DNA of 64,000 nt from Coix lacryma-jobi var. lacryma-jobi (GCA_009763385.1 CM019826.1:98192848-98256847), one strand, 5' to 3'; shown: positions 42,736-55,797, counted from the first letter of the stretch. Notes: generated by a model not told the origin, from the letters alone. Program-made: numbers and translations.

Positions 42736-45700
42736 TCATTCTTCATCGTCCGTCTGGAATTCCTCCCCAAGCTCTTCTGCCGCGGGCTCAGCCTCGACAT
42801 CCGGGCCAGGAGGAGGGGGGCCACCCGCACCACTGTTCGCATCGAGAGGCAGCACGTCCTCCTCGAAGAGCTTCGCGAACGCCGCCCCCGGCCTCTCCAC
42901 CTTCTCCAGGATCTTGTCGACGCGGCGGTCGTTCCATTCTTCGTCCTTCCCCTCGATCTCGACGAAGCCCTTGGCGACGACGTTGACCGGAAGCGGAAAC
43001 CGGAACGGACGGCCGTGAACGCCTGCTTCACGCCGTGGTGGAGAGCGCTCCGGACGCGGTCTCGCGCGGCCACGTAAAATAGCACAGGGCATCCACCATG
43101 GCGTCGCCTCGAGCCACCGCGCCCTCTGTCGCGGCCACCGGGTCGACACCCCACATGGAGCTGAGCCGGTCCAGGGTGCAGCGCAGCCGTTCCGCCACCA
43201 TGGTCTCACCCCGGAGTTGCTCCACGAGAGTCTGATTCGTCTCACGAAGCTCCTCGGCGGTCTTCTCGACGTCTATGCAACAAACAGAAGGGTGTAAGTC
43301 CGCGGCGTGGCAAAAATCCCGAAATCAAAGCAAGACAGGGCATGAAATTACCTTGGCAGTGCACGCCCAGAGCGGCGAAGTCGCTGGTAAGGACCTCGAC
43401 GCGCTGCTCTAGTGCATGCTTCTGGGATAGCACGTCGAGCTTTTCGCCCCTAAGGTCCTCGACCAGCTTGCCCGTCTGCGCAAGGGCCAGATCCTTCCGG
43501 ACCACCTCCTGCCGCGCTGCCTCCTTTGCAGCCAGGGCGGTGGCGGCCTCGCTCTTGGCCTCCTCGGCTCTTTCTTCGCCGCCTCCGCTGCAGACCTGGC
43601 GGTGGCGGCTTCGTTTTGGGTGTCGACGGCCTCCTTCTTCGCCGCCTCCGCTGCAGACCGGGCGGTGGCGGCCTCGCTTCGGGCGTCGGCGGCCTCCTTC
43701 TTCGACGACTCCACCGCGGACAAAGCGGTGGTGGCCTCCCTCTTAGCTTGGGCGGCCTCGTCTCGAGCCGCCTGGGCCTCCGCCTGCGCCGCGTTGAGCC
43801 TGCTCGCCATCTGCGCGTTCCGACCCAGCTCATCGCGGAGCTCCTGGAGCTCGCCCTCTGCCTTCGCAAGGGCGGCCACCACCTGCGCAGACTTCTCTGC
43901 CTCTTCCGAGAAGGACCTCTCCGCCTCTGCCACGAGCTCGGCCACCTCCCTGAAGATGGACCGCGCCTCCCGCTCCCGCGAACCCCCGCCGCCGCGCCGG
44001 CCTCTCGACGGGATCATGGCGCCGGACGGGCTCGGCGCGTCAGGATACGGCCACGCCGATCGATCGATCTCGACAAGGGGCAGGACCTCCTCCTCCTCTG
44101 CTGAGCGGCGCCAGCTGCGGCCCACCAACCGGCGCACAGGCTGGCTGCTCCTTCCGCCCCTCCTCCGTCTCCTCCTCCCTCTTCTGTCCGTCCCTCCCCT
44201 CGGCGACAGACGCATCGCTCGTGGCCGGTCCTCGCTTGAGGCGGGACTTGAGCGGTAGCGGATCGCTCGGGGGTGGCTCGTCCCCAAGCTCTCCTCCCTC
44301 GCTGGGTCTTCTGGCGTCTTGTCAACCCCGGCCGGTGCCTCGAGCGCTTCCTCCAGCGTTGAGCCCTCGACCGGGGGCGGCACCTACTCCAGCTCGTCCA
44401 GGAGCTCCTCCACCGTCGGCAGCTTCTCCACTGACGCCTCTCCCTCCTTCCCCTTCTCCCGGGCCGGTCGCGTCGACCGGGGACTCGAGGGCCGCCGACC
44501 CTTCAGCCCCAGACGCCAATGGAGCCTGCTGTCTCGGGAGCTTCCCCCCGAATGGTCGTCGCGACGGGGGGGAGGAGTGGCCCTCTCGATAGGCGCCACC
44601 TGAGGAGGAGGAGGAAGAGGAGGATGCGGTGCCACGACGGACGCGGTGGCGGCAGGCTCGGCGCCAGGAGCCATGGTCCCTGCTGAAAAAGGAGAACAAC
44701 GTCGTCAGAAACAGGAAAAAGCTTCGACCCCCATGGTCGACGGCGTCGGCCTCACCGAGATCCGCGGCGGCCATCTGGCTTCCCCGAGCCATGGCTGCTC
44801 GAGCCTTCGCCAGCCAAGTGGCCTCCCCAGCGGAAGAAGGAGCCATACCTCGAGGTGCTTGGACCTCGGCAGAACTCGAGGTCTTGGCCCGCTTGGACGC
44901 CACGGCCTCCCCAGCGGAAGAAGGAGCCATACCTCGAGGTGCTTGGACCTCGGCAGAACTCGAGGTCTTGGCCCGCTTGGACGCCGCGGGGACCATCTCC
45001 TGCCGGGGGCGCTTTTCCCTGAAAAGCCAGAAAACAACACATATCACCAAAGGTAAAAAGGTAAAGTTTCCCTACCAACGAAATTAAGGAGACCTACTCA
45101 CCCAAAGCGAGGGCGGGGCTTCTTCCCCGAATCGCTAGACCCGCTCAAGGGCTTCGAGCCCGCCCCATGGCTCAAGCCACGCCCCTGAGCCGTCTCCACG
45201 TGGCTTGGACGGGGGGAAGGCTCCCGATGCATCCCGTGGCTCGACCCCGGCGGAGAGCTCTCCTTTTGTCTCCCGTCCCGAGGTGGCGACCGCGTCTCCT
45301 TCGAGCGGTCATCTTGACGCCTTTCCCGCCGCGGGCTCCGAGACCTGCTCCGGCGCTCGTGCTGACGGCCGCGCCCCCCCCCCGCCTGCCTCCTTCTCCC
45401 GGCGGCGATGCGGCGACGGGCTCCAGGGTCGCTCGCGACTCTCGTCACGGGACGACCGGGGGCTCCCCCCTCGACGGTCATGGTGGCGCGGGCTTGATGT
45501 CACCCTCGATGCCTTGCGATGGTCAGGCCCGGAGTCCTTCTCGACGTGTTGACCACTCCTCGACGGCCGGCCCTTCTCGAGACCCCCCGCCTGGGTCGAC
45601 GCGGTCGCGGCCCTCCTTCTGCCGCAGCGATGGCGCTCCTGGTTCGAGGTTTCCTCGCGTCGGCGGGCACGTCCGGTACAGAGCTCGACGTGCCCTAGGC

Positions 45701-47162
45701 CTCTGATGAGGCTGGGCCTGACGGAGCCTTCCGCGTCTGCGCCCCGCGCGATCCCTTCGCCGGGGGGACCTCCAAAACATTCTCCTGCACAGAGGAGCGA
45801 TCAGCCCTGACGTCGACGACCCCCGCGCGCCTCAAACGCGCATCCATCCCTTCGTCATCACTCTCCTCCTCATCATCATCCTCCTCCTCCGAGCTCGAGG
45901 AACTGAGCTCGGGGACTCCTCTCCAGGCTGCCGGTTACGACGAGCCTTCGCGATCTTCTGTTCCCGGGCTGACCGGCGCAAGTTCCTCTCTTTTTCTTTC
46001 TTCTTCTTTGCATCCTTACTTTTCTTTCTTTCTGAGCAGAGAGGCGCCTCACCTGTCTTTCCGCGGCGTCCTCCCTCACCGGGGGCCTCGACGCGCGACA
46101 TGTGAACACCCCCTTCAAGAAAACAAACTTGATAAGAAAAACCATAAGGAGAGTAAAACAAGATTCGGAAAAAAGAAAGGAGGGAAGGCTCGAGACAACC
46201 TGACTCGAGGGTGGCTTACCAGGTCAAGACACCCCTCGTCAGGCGCCATGGGGATTAGGTTGGTGTCCTCGGGGACAAACGATCCATGGACTGTGATCGA
46301 CACCCGGGAGACCCCTCGCTCCGAGGCAGCCTTTCCTCGGCCATCCTCGACTCGTTCAGCGCCTCGAGCGGGGCCTTTGGTCCCATCTCATGCATGAGGA
46401 GGGGGCGGTCCGCCAGAGGAAGGACCCTCCGCTGGTGGAATGCCCAAATAACCGCCTGGACGGTCAAGCCCTTGTCCTCCACCAACGACCGCATCGTCTT
46501 CATCAGCGGCATCAGGTGGCCCTGCCGGTCCGCTGCGACGCCCCAGGTCCACTCTCCGAGCGCTGGGTGATGACCCCACCGGTGTACTGCGGAAGGAGCC
46601 CGCCCTCGTTCCGCAGGTAGAACCAATGGTCGTCCCACCCCGCCTGGTTGGTAGAAAGCTTGTAGCGGAGGTATTCGCGGGGGACGTTGGCCGACGAGGT
46701 CCCAGTCCTCGCGGTGACGGTGAGAGAGCCCACACGCATGAGCCTCCTCCCGCTAGGTTTCAAGGCCTTGAGGAAGAGCTCGCCCCGGAAGAGGTGGACG
46801 AACATCTCCCAGTGTGGCTCGATCTTCAAATATCCCTCGCACACCGCGGCGAAGATGGCGGCGTGCGAGATTGAGTTGGGGGAGAAGTGTTGCAGCTCCT
46901 CCTCGAAGTGGTGAGCTAGCCCCCGCATGAAGCGGCTCGGCGGAACGCCAAGCCCCATGCGGTGGTAGCGCGTGAAGCTCACCACATACCCCTCCGGCGG
47001 GTGCGGCTCCCGGTGATCCTCCGACGGAAGAACCCACCACGCGGGTCCCTCCTGCGGGTTGGGACGGAGGAGCCCCTAGGCCACCAGCGAATCTAGCTCG
47101 CGTTGCGTCGTCTTCGATGGGTTCCAGTCTTTGGCCGGCAGCACTGGAGTCTGAGCGGCCAT
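42736..47162 (-). pseudogene. Antisense accessory gene of Tat element, five predicted exons
   Basis: Read on the minus strand from MAAQTPVLPAKDW at 47162. Predicted exons 47162-46220, 46112-45102, 45018-44756, 44682-43352 and 43272-42736, with introns of 73-107 bp bounded by GT/AG on the minus strand. Exon 1 resembles the 'putative gypsy type transposon' family (Pfam Transposase_28): YVVSFTRYHRMGLGVP, CEGYLKIEPHWEMFVHLF, GWDDHWFYLRNE. Exon 2 is Lys/Arg-rich, then Arg/Ser-rich (nuclear-localisation-like). Exon 3 has an in-frame 28-residue tandem repeat. Exon 4 holds a long Ala/Glu/Lys coiled coil. The last exon ends acidic (EEFQTDDEE). Lesions: TAG at 47076-47078 and a frameshift near 46560. 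Antisense ORFs after pol are known in Tat-lineage elements; function unknown. Confidence 0.65.
44821..44988 (-). repeat. 84-bp in-frame tandem duplication in antisense gene
   Basis: 44821-44904 is repeated at 44905-44988 almost perfectly. 84 bp equals 28 codons, so the antisense frame is preserved (SKRAKTSSSAEVQAPRG twice). Confidence 0.85.
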
Positions 47163-48319
47163 GGCGGCGGCGGCGCAGATTCGAGCAGCGGACGGGCGGC
47201 CGGGAAGATTCCCAATTGCAGGCTCGGGAAGAAGGCGTGCGGAGGCTACAACGGCGGTGGAGGCAAAGGCAAAGTAAAGGGTTCCTCTCCTCTCTTTCGA
47301 TATTTATAAGAGGAAACCCCAACGGGCGGGGTCTCCCACGACGGCGAAAAAAGTAGCCACACGCATTTAATGTGCTCACCTAACCGCATCTCGAGTTGGT
47401 CGACAGGTACACGCGGCAACTCCGCACTCGCTCCACTCCTCCGGGCCCACCACGGCCGCCGCTCCGGCTTCTTGTCAGTCACCCTAGCGCCACGATCTCC
47501 ACTACCTCGCCTAAAAAGGCGCGCCCAACGGGCAGAAGGTTTCCAAGCGATGGAGGCTTCTTCAGGAAGGTAAAAACGGGCCCCGGCCCTAAGTCTCGAA
47601 GCAGCGAAGGCTAGCCCTCGAAGAGGGTTCGACAGCCGGCTTCGAGCACCCGAGTCAGGGACACCAAGGGGCGCCACTCGCAGCATCGCTCGAGGACCAA
47701 GCCCTCGAGGCCCCTCACGTGTATCCAAGGCGGGGAGCACGACATGCAGTGAGATCCCCTCGGAGGGAGGCATCAAGCCACCGGGTCCTATCGAATGGAC
47801 CCGACACTCCTGCAGACTGAGCACCCATGCTTTATGAGATCGCCTCCGGGCTACAGTCGACCCCATCGAACAGGGCACGAGGTCTCACTTGGATTCCCCC
47901 GTTACCAGCTCACCGGGAACCTCGATACTCGCCCGCTCATGGTAGTACGAGGCATCCCCCTCGCATCCGATCAAAAGGACTCGCGGGACGACAAGCCAGG
48001 GCAACCGGCGTGCCGGACGGCTCAAAGTGCCGGCCGGTCGGTTCAGCCTGGCACCCCTCGACGAAAGAGGGTCTAAAAACTCGGGGGCTCGACACTCCCG
48101 AACCTAAAAAACGCAACTAACACTCACACAAGAAAAAGCCCACGAGGGAGTCCTAACCACTCCCCCGTGGCATCGGGGGCTACACCCGTGGGTGTCGCTC
48201 GCGCGACACCCACGGAATCAAAGCAACCAAACCCTCGAGAACCAGCTAGCTAACCCTCGAGATCCCAGTTGGGAGCCCTTGCTCGAGTGCAAGCACTCAA
48301 ACAAGGGCTCGGGGGCTAC
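47163..48319. other. Antisense-gene promoter region and 3' end of Tat internal domain
   Basis: Upstream of the antisense start; 'tatttataagag' at 47298-47309 on plus gives a TATA-like word on the minus strand, about 140 bp ahead of the ATG. Further right, CTCGAGG-rich sequence. The G-rich tract CTCGGGGGCTAC (48308-48319) directly before the LTR is the presumed PPT. Confidence 0.5.
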
Positions 48320-49709
48320 TGTCAGGGACCGCAAAAGGGGTACCCCCAATCAACGCAAACAAATAGGTTAAACCTAGAACACCAATTAATAACAAACCTA
48401 GCAAGTCTAACCTTCTAAAAACCAACCCCTCGAGGCCTACAACGCTGGCCCACCAGCCGAAGCCCGAAAACCTATTAGTGGAAAGTAGGCTGCGTCAGCC
48501 CTCCAAACCAGGCCTCGGGCGAACGCTCGTTCTCCGTCTCGCCCGAGCCCTCCAAGCCAGGCCTCGGGCGAACGCTCATTCTCCTCTCTCGCCCGAGCCT
48601 CCAAGCCAGGCCTCGAGCGAACGCTCATTCTCCACCTGCCTGAGCCCTCCAAGCCAGGCCTCAGGCAGATGCTCAATCTCCGTCTCGCCCGAGCCCTCCG
48701 AGCCAGGCCTCGGGCTGGCGCTCGTTCTCCGTCTCACCCGAGCCCTCCGCGTCAGGCCTCGGGCGAGCGCTCCACTACCCTTCAAGCCTCCCGCAAGAAG
48801 GAAGCTCCATGCTTCTCAGCTCTGACAACAGTACTAGCCCCATACTGCGCATTTAATGTGTCCTCTTACTCCGGTCACATCCTCCGGTACACAGCATGTG
48901 CCACAGTGAACCGGAGCCAGAGTCAAACCTCGTTTTCACCACAAGCATGGGCAAAAAGGCACAAGTACAGCACTGTTCGGCCATACCACGCACTGTAGCA
49001 CACTCGAGCTTCACCCCGAGGCCTGGGTTCCTGCTGTACGCCCGGGCGTTCCGGGACTTGCCCATACCTGCGGGGGCTCGAGCCTCCCGTAGGCGCCACC
49101 TCGAGGCCGGCCCTGCGCCCCTCGAGCCCTGACTGCTTTCATGCTATTGGAAGACAGGTACCCCAAGACCCGGAGGGACTCTGCCACGTCCTGTACGACC
49201 CGGAATGGGCGCTGCACGGCCCCCACGTCGCCACGCCTCCACGTCCGCGCCCGGGATGGAGGCTACGCATCAAGGACGCCTCAACAGCGACACCCACGTT
49301 GGCTACAGTGACTTCGACAAGACAGAGTTCCTACCCTTCGCCATATCGAGCGCTGTACATGTCAATCCTGTGTAAACCCTGGCCTCCTCTTGTTCTATAA
49401 AAGGGGACGCCAGGGCCCTTCGCGCGCAAGGGACAACGCGCGAGTCCACAGTTACGCACACACTTTCGCACACAAGTCCACACACACACACACGAGTCCG
49501 GACTCCGGTCCACGCTCATTGAGCTTGTATTGCCACTGTACAAGCACTTAGGTGCAAGTAATACAAGAACCTCCTCCCCCCGCTGGACGTAGGGCTTTCT
49601 TTGCCTGAACCAGGATAAATCCTTGTGTCATCTTGCATAACCATCCAGGAAGAGAGCACGCAATCATATTACTAGTTGGTGTCATACCCCCGGGGTAGAA
49701 ACACCGACA
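48320..49709 (+). mobile_element. 3' LTR of Tat element
   Basis: 1,390 bp, TGTCAGGGACC ... CCGACA. Same features as the 5' LTR; 45-bp array shorter. Confidence 0.9.
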
Positions 49710-50612
49710 ACTAGAAAAGGGGAAGAAAGAAGAACAAAAATGATTTCGACCCGATCTACTTGTTCGTGAGGGTAGAGATGAATTCCTTCGGTGGAAATGT
49801 TCTCCTCACTTCAAAGAACAAGTTGATTCAAACGGAATCGCAAAAGACGTAGCGTGGAGGGAGATCGAGTGAAGGGAAAATCGTGGAGAAAAGAAGAACG
49901 CGAAGAATAAATTCAAAACGTGAATTCAACCACGAATTTGATCCTTGGATTCAGCGGAATGGATGATTGATTAAGCACTCGGTGTCGGGCTACAAGCCAC
50001 TCCTAGCAACACAAAGCTTGGATGGCGAAAGCTCAAGACAAGAGCCAACTCTCCTCTAACCCTAGCCTTCTCTCACAAGCACAAAATGAGAGAGACACCG
50101 TCCAAGGATGGCTGTCCAACACAACCCCTTCATCTATATATAGGCGCACGTCCAAATGACATAAACGCCCTAACATGAAGTACTAACCCAAATACCCCCT
50201 AGGGGTAAAACATCCAACTCTGGCTTTCCATCCGACGCCACGCGCCTTCTCATCCTTCGCTTCGCCTCGACGCAAGCTCCAGGATGCCGCCACGTGCCGT
50301 CACCGTCGACCGCCGCGCCTTCTCACTGATAGCTTCGCCGCAACTCAAGCCTCTCGGTGCCGCCACGCGTCGATCGTCCTTTTGGACCTTCCCCCGGTTT
50401 TGAGGCCCAAACCGGGAAACCTGCCAGCCCAGGTTTTGAGGCCCAAACTAGAAACCGTCCACCCCGAGTTTGAGGCCCCAACTCGGAACCCGCGAGCCCA
50501 AGTTTTGAGGCCCAAACCTGGAAACCATCCATCCCGAGTTTTGAGGCCCAAACTCGGAAACCGGCCACCCGAGTTTTGAGGCCCAAACTCGGAAACCATA
50601 GATGGTAGCTTT
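49710..50612 (-). mobile_element. 3' LTR of B, middle segment
   Basis: Begins with the second ACTAG and continues the LTR (compare 62276-63176). TATA box at 50135-50142 (minus). Covarying hairpin array at 50391-50598. Ends at the solo-LTR insertion in 'ggtagcttt'. Confidence 0.85.
50391..50598. repeat. Covarying hairpin array, left LTR of B
   Basis: Units CCGGTTT/AAACCGG, CAGGTTT, CGAGTTT/AACTCGG, AAGTTTT/AAACCTGG and CGAGTTT/AAACTCGG with TGAGGCCC loops; a few arms have decayed. Confidence 0.7.
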
Positions 50613-53600
50613 TGTGACACCCTAGTGTCCAGCACTGCATTAGGAACTACATTTAGCTACTAAAATGCATAAGCAATGCATTGCATCATTTCATGTGCAT
50701 GAAAGTGCTTTTTGTCCTTGGTTTATTTATTTGATTATTGATTTCTATTGGACTTAATGGTTTCAGTGTATTTCTATCTTGGCAACTAATTTTATGAAAT
50801 AGACAATATTGAGTATAGTACTTTTTATGTTGACACCTTGATCTAGTTCAAAATGGTTTGACAAATAAAAATGTGAGAACAAAATGATTTATAACTCAAG
50901 AATTGGCTTTATTTCTGTGAAGATTGTAAAAATAATTTTCAGAAAAAGTGTCTTATATGAAATTGTAGAGAAAATTATTTTGAGCAACTTTTATTTTGGG
51001 TCAAAACCTAGTTTGGAGTTTTTTGAAACTGTTTTTTGAATGGTCAAAGTTTTGAAAAGTTTCTGGAAAAAGAAAAAGGTTTTTCTTTTCCCCGACGCCA
51101 CCTTTCCAGCCCATCTGGCCTTTCGGCCCGCTCGCGCCCGCGCCGGCCCAGCCGCGCTCGCCCGCGCCGCGCGCCCGTCCGCGCCGCGCCGCGCGCCGTA
51201 CGCCGGCACCCGCGCCACGTTTCCGCCTCCTCTGCCGGAGAATCCCCGCCAGCCTCTCCCCGCACGATCTTCCTCCACCCAAGCACGCAAGCAATCTTGC
51301 TTGCCCCTCCCCGTCCCGCTCGCCTCGCTCGCGCCGCGCCCACCCACCGCCTGTGCTCGCCTCGCCCGCCGCGCCGTAGTGGCCCCCGCCACGACCGCCG
51401 GCCAAGCCGAGCCCCGAACAAACCCGAGCACCTCTCCCGTTCACCCCTCACTCACCCACTCACCCACACACACACTCACCACCCCCGTTCGCTCCGGCTC
51501 TCTTCCCTGCTCTCTCGTGAACGCTCGCGACGACACACCGAGCGGCTCGCCGCCGAGACAGCCCTTGCAACCCCTCGCCGTTCCGACCCTTCCCTTCACA
51601 CACCATCCAATCCGCCTTGCACCAAGCTCCGCCTTCGCCTTGCACACGCAGTGCGCGCGAAGGAACGCGCCGGTCGAGCTCCACCACGCTGGCGCCACCA
51701 CTTCCCCCTTTCGGTCGCCATTGCCGCCGCGACGAGTGCAAGTGTCCATTCTTCGCCAACCGAGCCTCCGCCAAGCCCCTTCTTTCTCCCCTCAAGCCTC
51801 GTCACACCAAGGCAAGGTGAGAACACCACCCAGCCTCAACGCTACCGACCTCTCATGTCACCCCTCTTCTTCCCCGACCGAGCGCCGCCACTGTCCGCCA
51901 TGGTCGCGCACGTGGCCGAGCTTTTCCGTAGCCTTTTCGGCCAAACCACCACCCCCTAGCTATCCTTCCTAGGGTTAGTGATGTGCGACGCGTCCGTTAT
52001 TTTGGCTGGCGACCGCCGGAAACGGCGAAGCCGTGCATCGCCGCCGCCACTGCCCGCCATAGCTTCGCTCGCCGCCGACGAGCTACGGCCATGCCTAGCC
52101 CAACCATTACCACCACTCGGTCCGCCTCGCCAAGGGGAACACACCGAACCTGGTCGCACCGCCGGCGACCTCTCACCGTCGCGAGAACCGTGCGGTCAAC
52201 TCCTTCTCCTGCTTTGCTCTCTCTGACCGATGGGCCCCCGTTGACCACGGGCCCCACGCGTCAGTCACCCCGCGGTCTATGGGCCGAGTCCACGATGTGC
52301 CGAGCCGGGAAAAGTTAAATGATTTTCCTTTTGTTTTTATTTTCCAGGGAAGCTTGTTATTTTTGTGTAGCACGTTTTAAAAGTCCCAATGAAGTGTTTT
52401 CAGTTTTGGTAGCCTGCTCATGAGTAGATCTATCATGAAAAATATGAAAGTATTTTTTGGTGAAAGTTTATATTACTGTTTTTTATTTGATTCAGTTTAT
52501 AAGTTTTTGTTTAAATAAATGAGTTTATATGTTTTCTGATCGAGTTAATTCATGAAAAAAATTTGTTAGATTTCTTACCATGGTATGTACCTGTGAAAAA
52601 TGTATGAGGCACTGTTTTATTAGAAAAAGTATCTGTTAGGGCTTAAAGTCCTTTTTGGTTGTTTTCTTAGAACACGTGTTAAGGTGTTTTATATGTAAAA
52701 ATAAATTATGGGAAAATTTGTGCAGTCTCTGTGTGTGATGTCCCAGTTAGGAAAAATGTTAAACATAGGTTGCTATATGAAAAAATGTGAAGTTGCTGTA
52801 CAAATGTGCTTTCTGTGTTTTTCTTAGGAAATTCATGTAGAAAATAATATAATGTTTCTGTTCATGGATCTTCGTTGATAAATATGAAATGTGGAATAGA
52901 ATCTGGGAAAAATATGAAAATGAGCATGTCACCCTTTTCCTGCAGGTCGTAGTTCAATGGTTTATTTTGGAATAAACTTGTTTATTTTGTGTAGGCTGAT
53001 ATGTTCATGCTTAGGTAGTGAGTTTTTCTTTAGTATAGTGGTTGTTATGAATAGGGAAAGCTAGGAAAAATTAATAAACCTCTGTTGATGAAACCTGCTG
53101 TTTGACACCTTCCATGTGAAAAGTTAGTTCAAAGCACCTTTTGAGCAGTTTATTTCATCTTTTTGTATCTGTTGTTCTGTATTTTATTTCTTACTGAAAA
53201 TTGTTCAGTAAAGTCCAGTTAGTGTTAGTTACCTTCTAAAATTTTTGTGGATTTTTTGAGTTCAGAAAAATACACTTACAGTACAAACCTGAGTTCTTTT
53301 GAATTAATAAAGAGGAAATAGTTAAAATAATGATTTGATTTATGTGATAAATAAGTGTTTTTCCTCAATGTCAAAAGTGGTTCAACAAGTTGGCTTTATT
53401 GGTTTGCAAGTAATAATTTCATTCATACCACCATATCTCGCACCCCGCATTAATTATCTGTTATCCCCCATATGCAATAGGATCGACAGTCCAGGAGCCC
53501 AGCCAGGAGCCGGAAGCAAGCGCCGAGCAGGAAATCCCGGAGCTTCCCCAAGCCGAGGAAGTCAACCCCACGCAGGAAGCTAACTTGCCTGAGTGCCCCG

Positions 53601-55159
53601 CTCACGAGGCCTCAGTCTTCTCCCAAGGCAAGCCCCAGAGCATTCTAAGTCTCCCAGTTTTTACAATTAATCTATTTGAGTATTTTATATTGCGATGCAT
53701 TAGGTATAGGAGTTGATTGAATCCTACCTGCTGCATTATCCTTCCTTGATTATTGTCTACACCTGCCTTGTTATCCTGTTACTTATTTATATGATAGAAT
53801 TGCTTAGTCTGCTTAATAAAAGTAGTAATTAAGGATGTTACCGTAATACCCCTAGTGGGTATTTACCGGATCACGGTTGGCTATATTTGCTATCGTGGAA
53901 AAGAACCTGAGTAGTAATGAAATGCGGTCAACTGGAAGGCAAGGCACAAGTTTGGAAACTTGGGTCAGTCCGTCCGTTGGATCGTGTAGGTTTGTATCGA
54001 TGTTGGCCCTCGTTCATTTTTGAACGCGCCCTTTTACTTAGGGATATGTCGGTGCTGTAATCATCGACCCCAAAGCCGGTTAGAAGCTATTCGGGCCGGC
54101 CTCAACCCGTGTCACACCCTCTAGTATGGAAACACGATCTGCCGTGGAATGGCCATCGTATAGTTCCAATTGGGTGGTCCGTGCTTGAACCGCGACGATT
54201 ACCACCATGAACAAGCATCGAGCGGTTACTCAATGCATGGACCCGACGGGGAAAGTGTGGGTTGGTATTAAAGGTCTTTCACCAGCTGGTTTGGAATTCG
54301 ATTCGAGTCGCCGTCTCCCCCGGTTAGTGGGAAACTATGGCGAGCTTCACCACGATACAACTCCATGTGACAATTGTTGGTTCAACTAAAATATTGATAA
54401 GCAAACCTGATATGGTATTATGTATTTGTTTGTTAGACTCAAGTGGATGTAATAGTTCAGGTGCAAACCTAGATTAAGAGGTAGGTCTAAAACTGACAGC
54501 TCATCAATATCATTAAATAATCCTTCTCTTAATTTGAGCTTTTCGCAACTAAATGACCCCAGCTCCACCAAAAAGCCTTGCATACCCTTGGTGTCTTTTA
54601 TTTTCAGTTGGACAGGTAAGTCTAGCTGAGTACATCGCCGTACTCAGGGTTTATCCCGTTGTTGCAGATGGCCAGGTGTACTATGGCTATTGTAAGCACT
54701 GCCTCTACTCGGTGGAGGGTGATGAGGAGTAGGCCCAGGGCAGGGTCGTCAAGAAGCTTATCCTTCTCTTTTGCCGGACTGAGACTCCTAGTGGCGCACT
54801 ATCTGAAAAAGGAGGAGTGAGTTGTGTTGGGTTAAGTTATCAAACAATGTTTTATTTGGACCACATATGTGGTGGTCGTGTTTCAAAACTTATTTAAAGC
54901 TTCCGCACTTTTGAGACTCCGTATTGTAATAACTCTGTTTTAATTTAGCACTCTGATGTTTAAATTCGGTTTAGTTTAAATGTGATGTCTCCTTACGAAT
55001 GTAATACTTGAACGATGCGATCCTGTATGTTATACGATGTTTGAAATCCTTCGAGATTTCCGGACTACCGCGGTTATATGGATTCAAGTGCGGGTCGATG
55101 TCAGACGAATTTGACTAAGACGGTACTTGAGTTCTTATAATCAGGACGGTTCCGCGATA
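50613..55159 (+). mobile_element. Solo LTR of a Tekay-like gypsy element
   Basis: 4,547 bp starting TGTGACACCCTAG, flanked by GCTTT (extendable to TAGCTTT) at 50608-50612 and 55160-55164, inside the LTR of B. No gag or pol. GC-rich belt 51100-52300 with spurious long frames on both strands, then AT-rich sequence, then a gypsy-LTR-like end, with 'gagtacatcgccgtactc' at 54630-54647 comparable to the Tekay LTR at 19604. The end lacks the expected CA (GGTTCCGCGATA). Confidence 0.65.
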
Positions 55160-55797
55160 GCTTTTTGAGGCTCAGCTACCGAACCCGCACCGTAGACGCG
55201 ATGTGGTTCGCACACCCCGACCACCGGCACCGATGCCGATGCATGTCCAGCCTCCACGCCGGTCACAACGCCATCGCCTTCCTTCTTGACTTGGTCGACG
55301 ACACTTGCGCCGCACACAAGCCCGTGTCTGACCTCCCGCCAAGTGCCACGACGCCATCGTCTTCGTCCTGACTCGGCTGATGCACCGCACATCCCCATGT
55401 GCTCTCGCTCGCCGATGCCACGTGCCAGCTACCACAGCTGGTCCTCTGGCCTCTTGGTCCGTCGGTCCAAGCCTCACGTCCGCCCTTCACCGCTCTGGGT
55501 ACATCGGCATGGCACGTCCGCCGCACGACACGTCCATCCTTCTCCGCTCTCAGTCCGTCGGCACGACACGTCTCTACTTGACCTTCACCTCGCTATCGAC
55601 CACTGTATTCGATCTCAACACCTGCACATCAACACAACCAAGAGACACATGTTGCACACGCACACCAACACAGAAACACCACAACTCAACGCCACCGGTT
55701 AGTCATAAGCATTAAGCACATAGCGAGATAATGACTCAACCAGGAAAAGCCTCAAACCTCCCTCATCAATGTCAATCATTCATCATATATGTTCTCA
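55160..55797 (-). mobile_element. 3' LTR of B, proximal segment
   Basis: Resumes the B LTR after the solo LTR and ends at the LTR start next to the PPT. It corresponds to 63180-63819 of the right LTR. Confidence 0.85.

Larger units (their letters stand above)
34179..49709 (+). mobile_element. Full-length Tat-lineage Ty3/gypsy retrotransposon
   Basis: 15,531 bp with LTRs 34179-35600 and 48320-49709, PBS, gag, pol, an antisense gene and a PPT, flanked by ACTAG duplications (34174-34178, 49710-49714). The lineage is shown by a second RNase H domain between the RT-linked RNase H and integrase, no chromodomain, and a long region after pol with an antisense gene. Coding regions carry stops and frameshifts. 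Confidence 0.9.

Noticed and set aside
43526..44258. Plus-strand ORFs of about 190-218 codons
   Set aside because: Complement of the Ala/Glu coiled-coil exon of the antisense gene. Leu/Arg-rich translation is expected from the codon bias of that exon.
51036..51972. Two overlapping plus-strand ORFs of over 300 codons
   Set aside because: Same kind of GC-rich belt in the solo LTR. Both frames and the opposite strand are open, Pro/Arg/Ser-rich, no recognisable domain.
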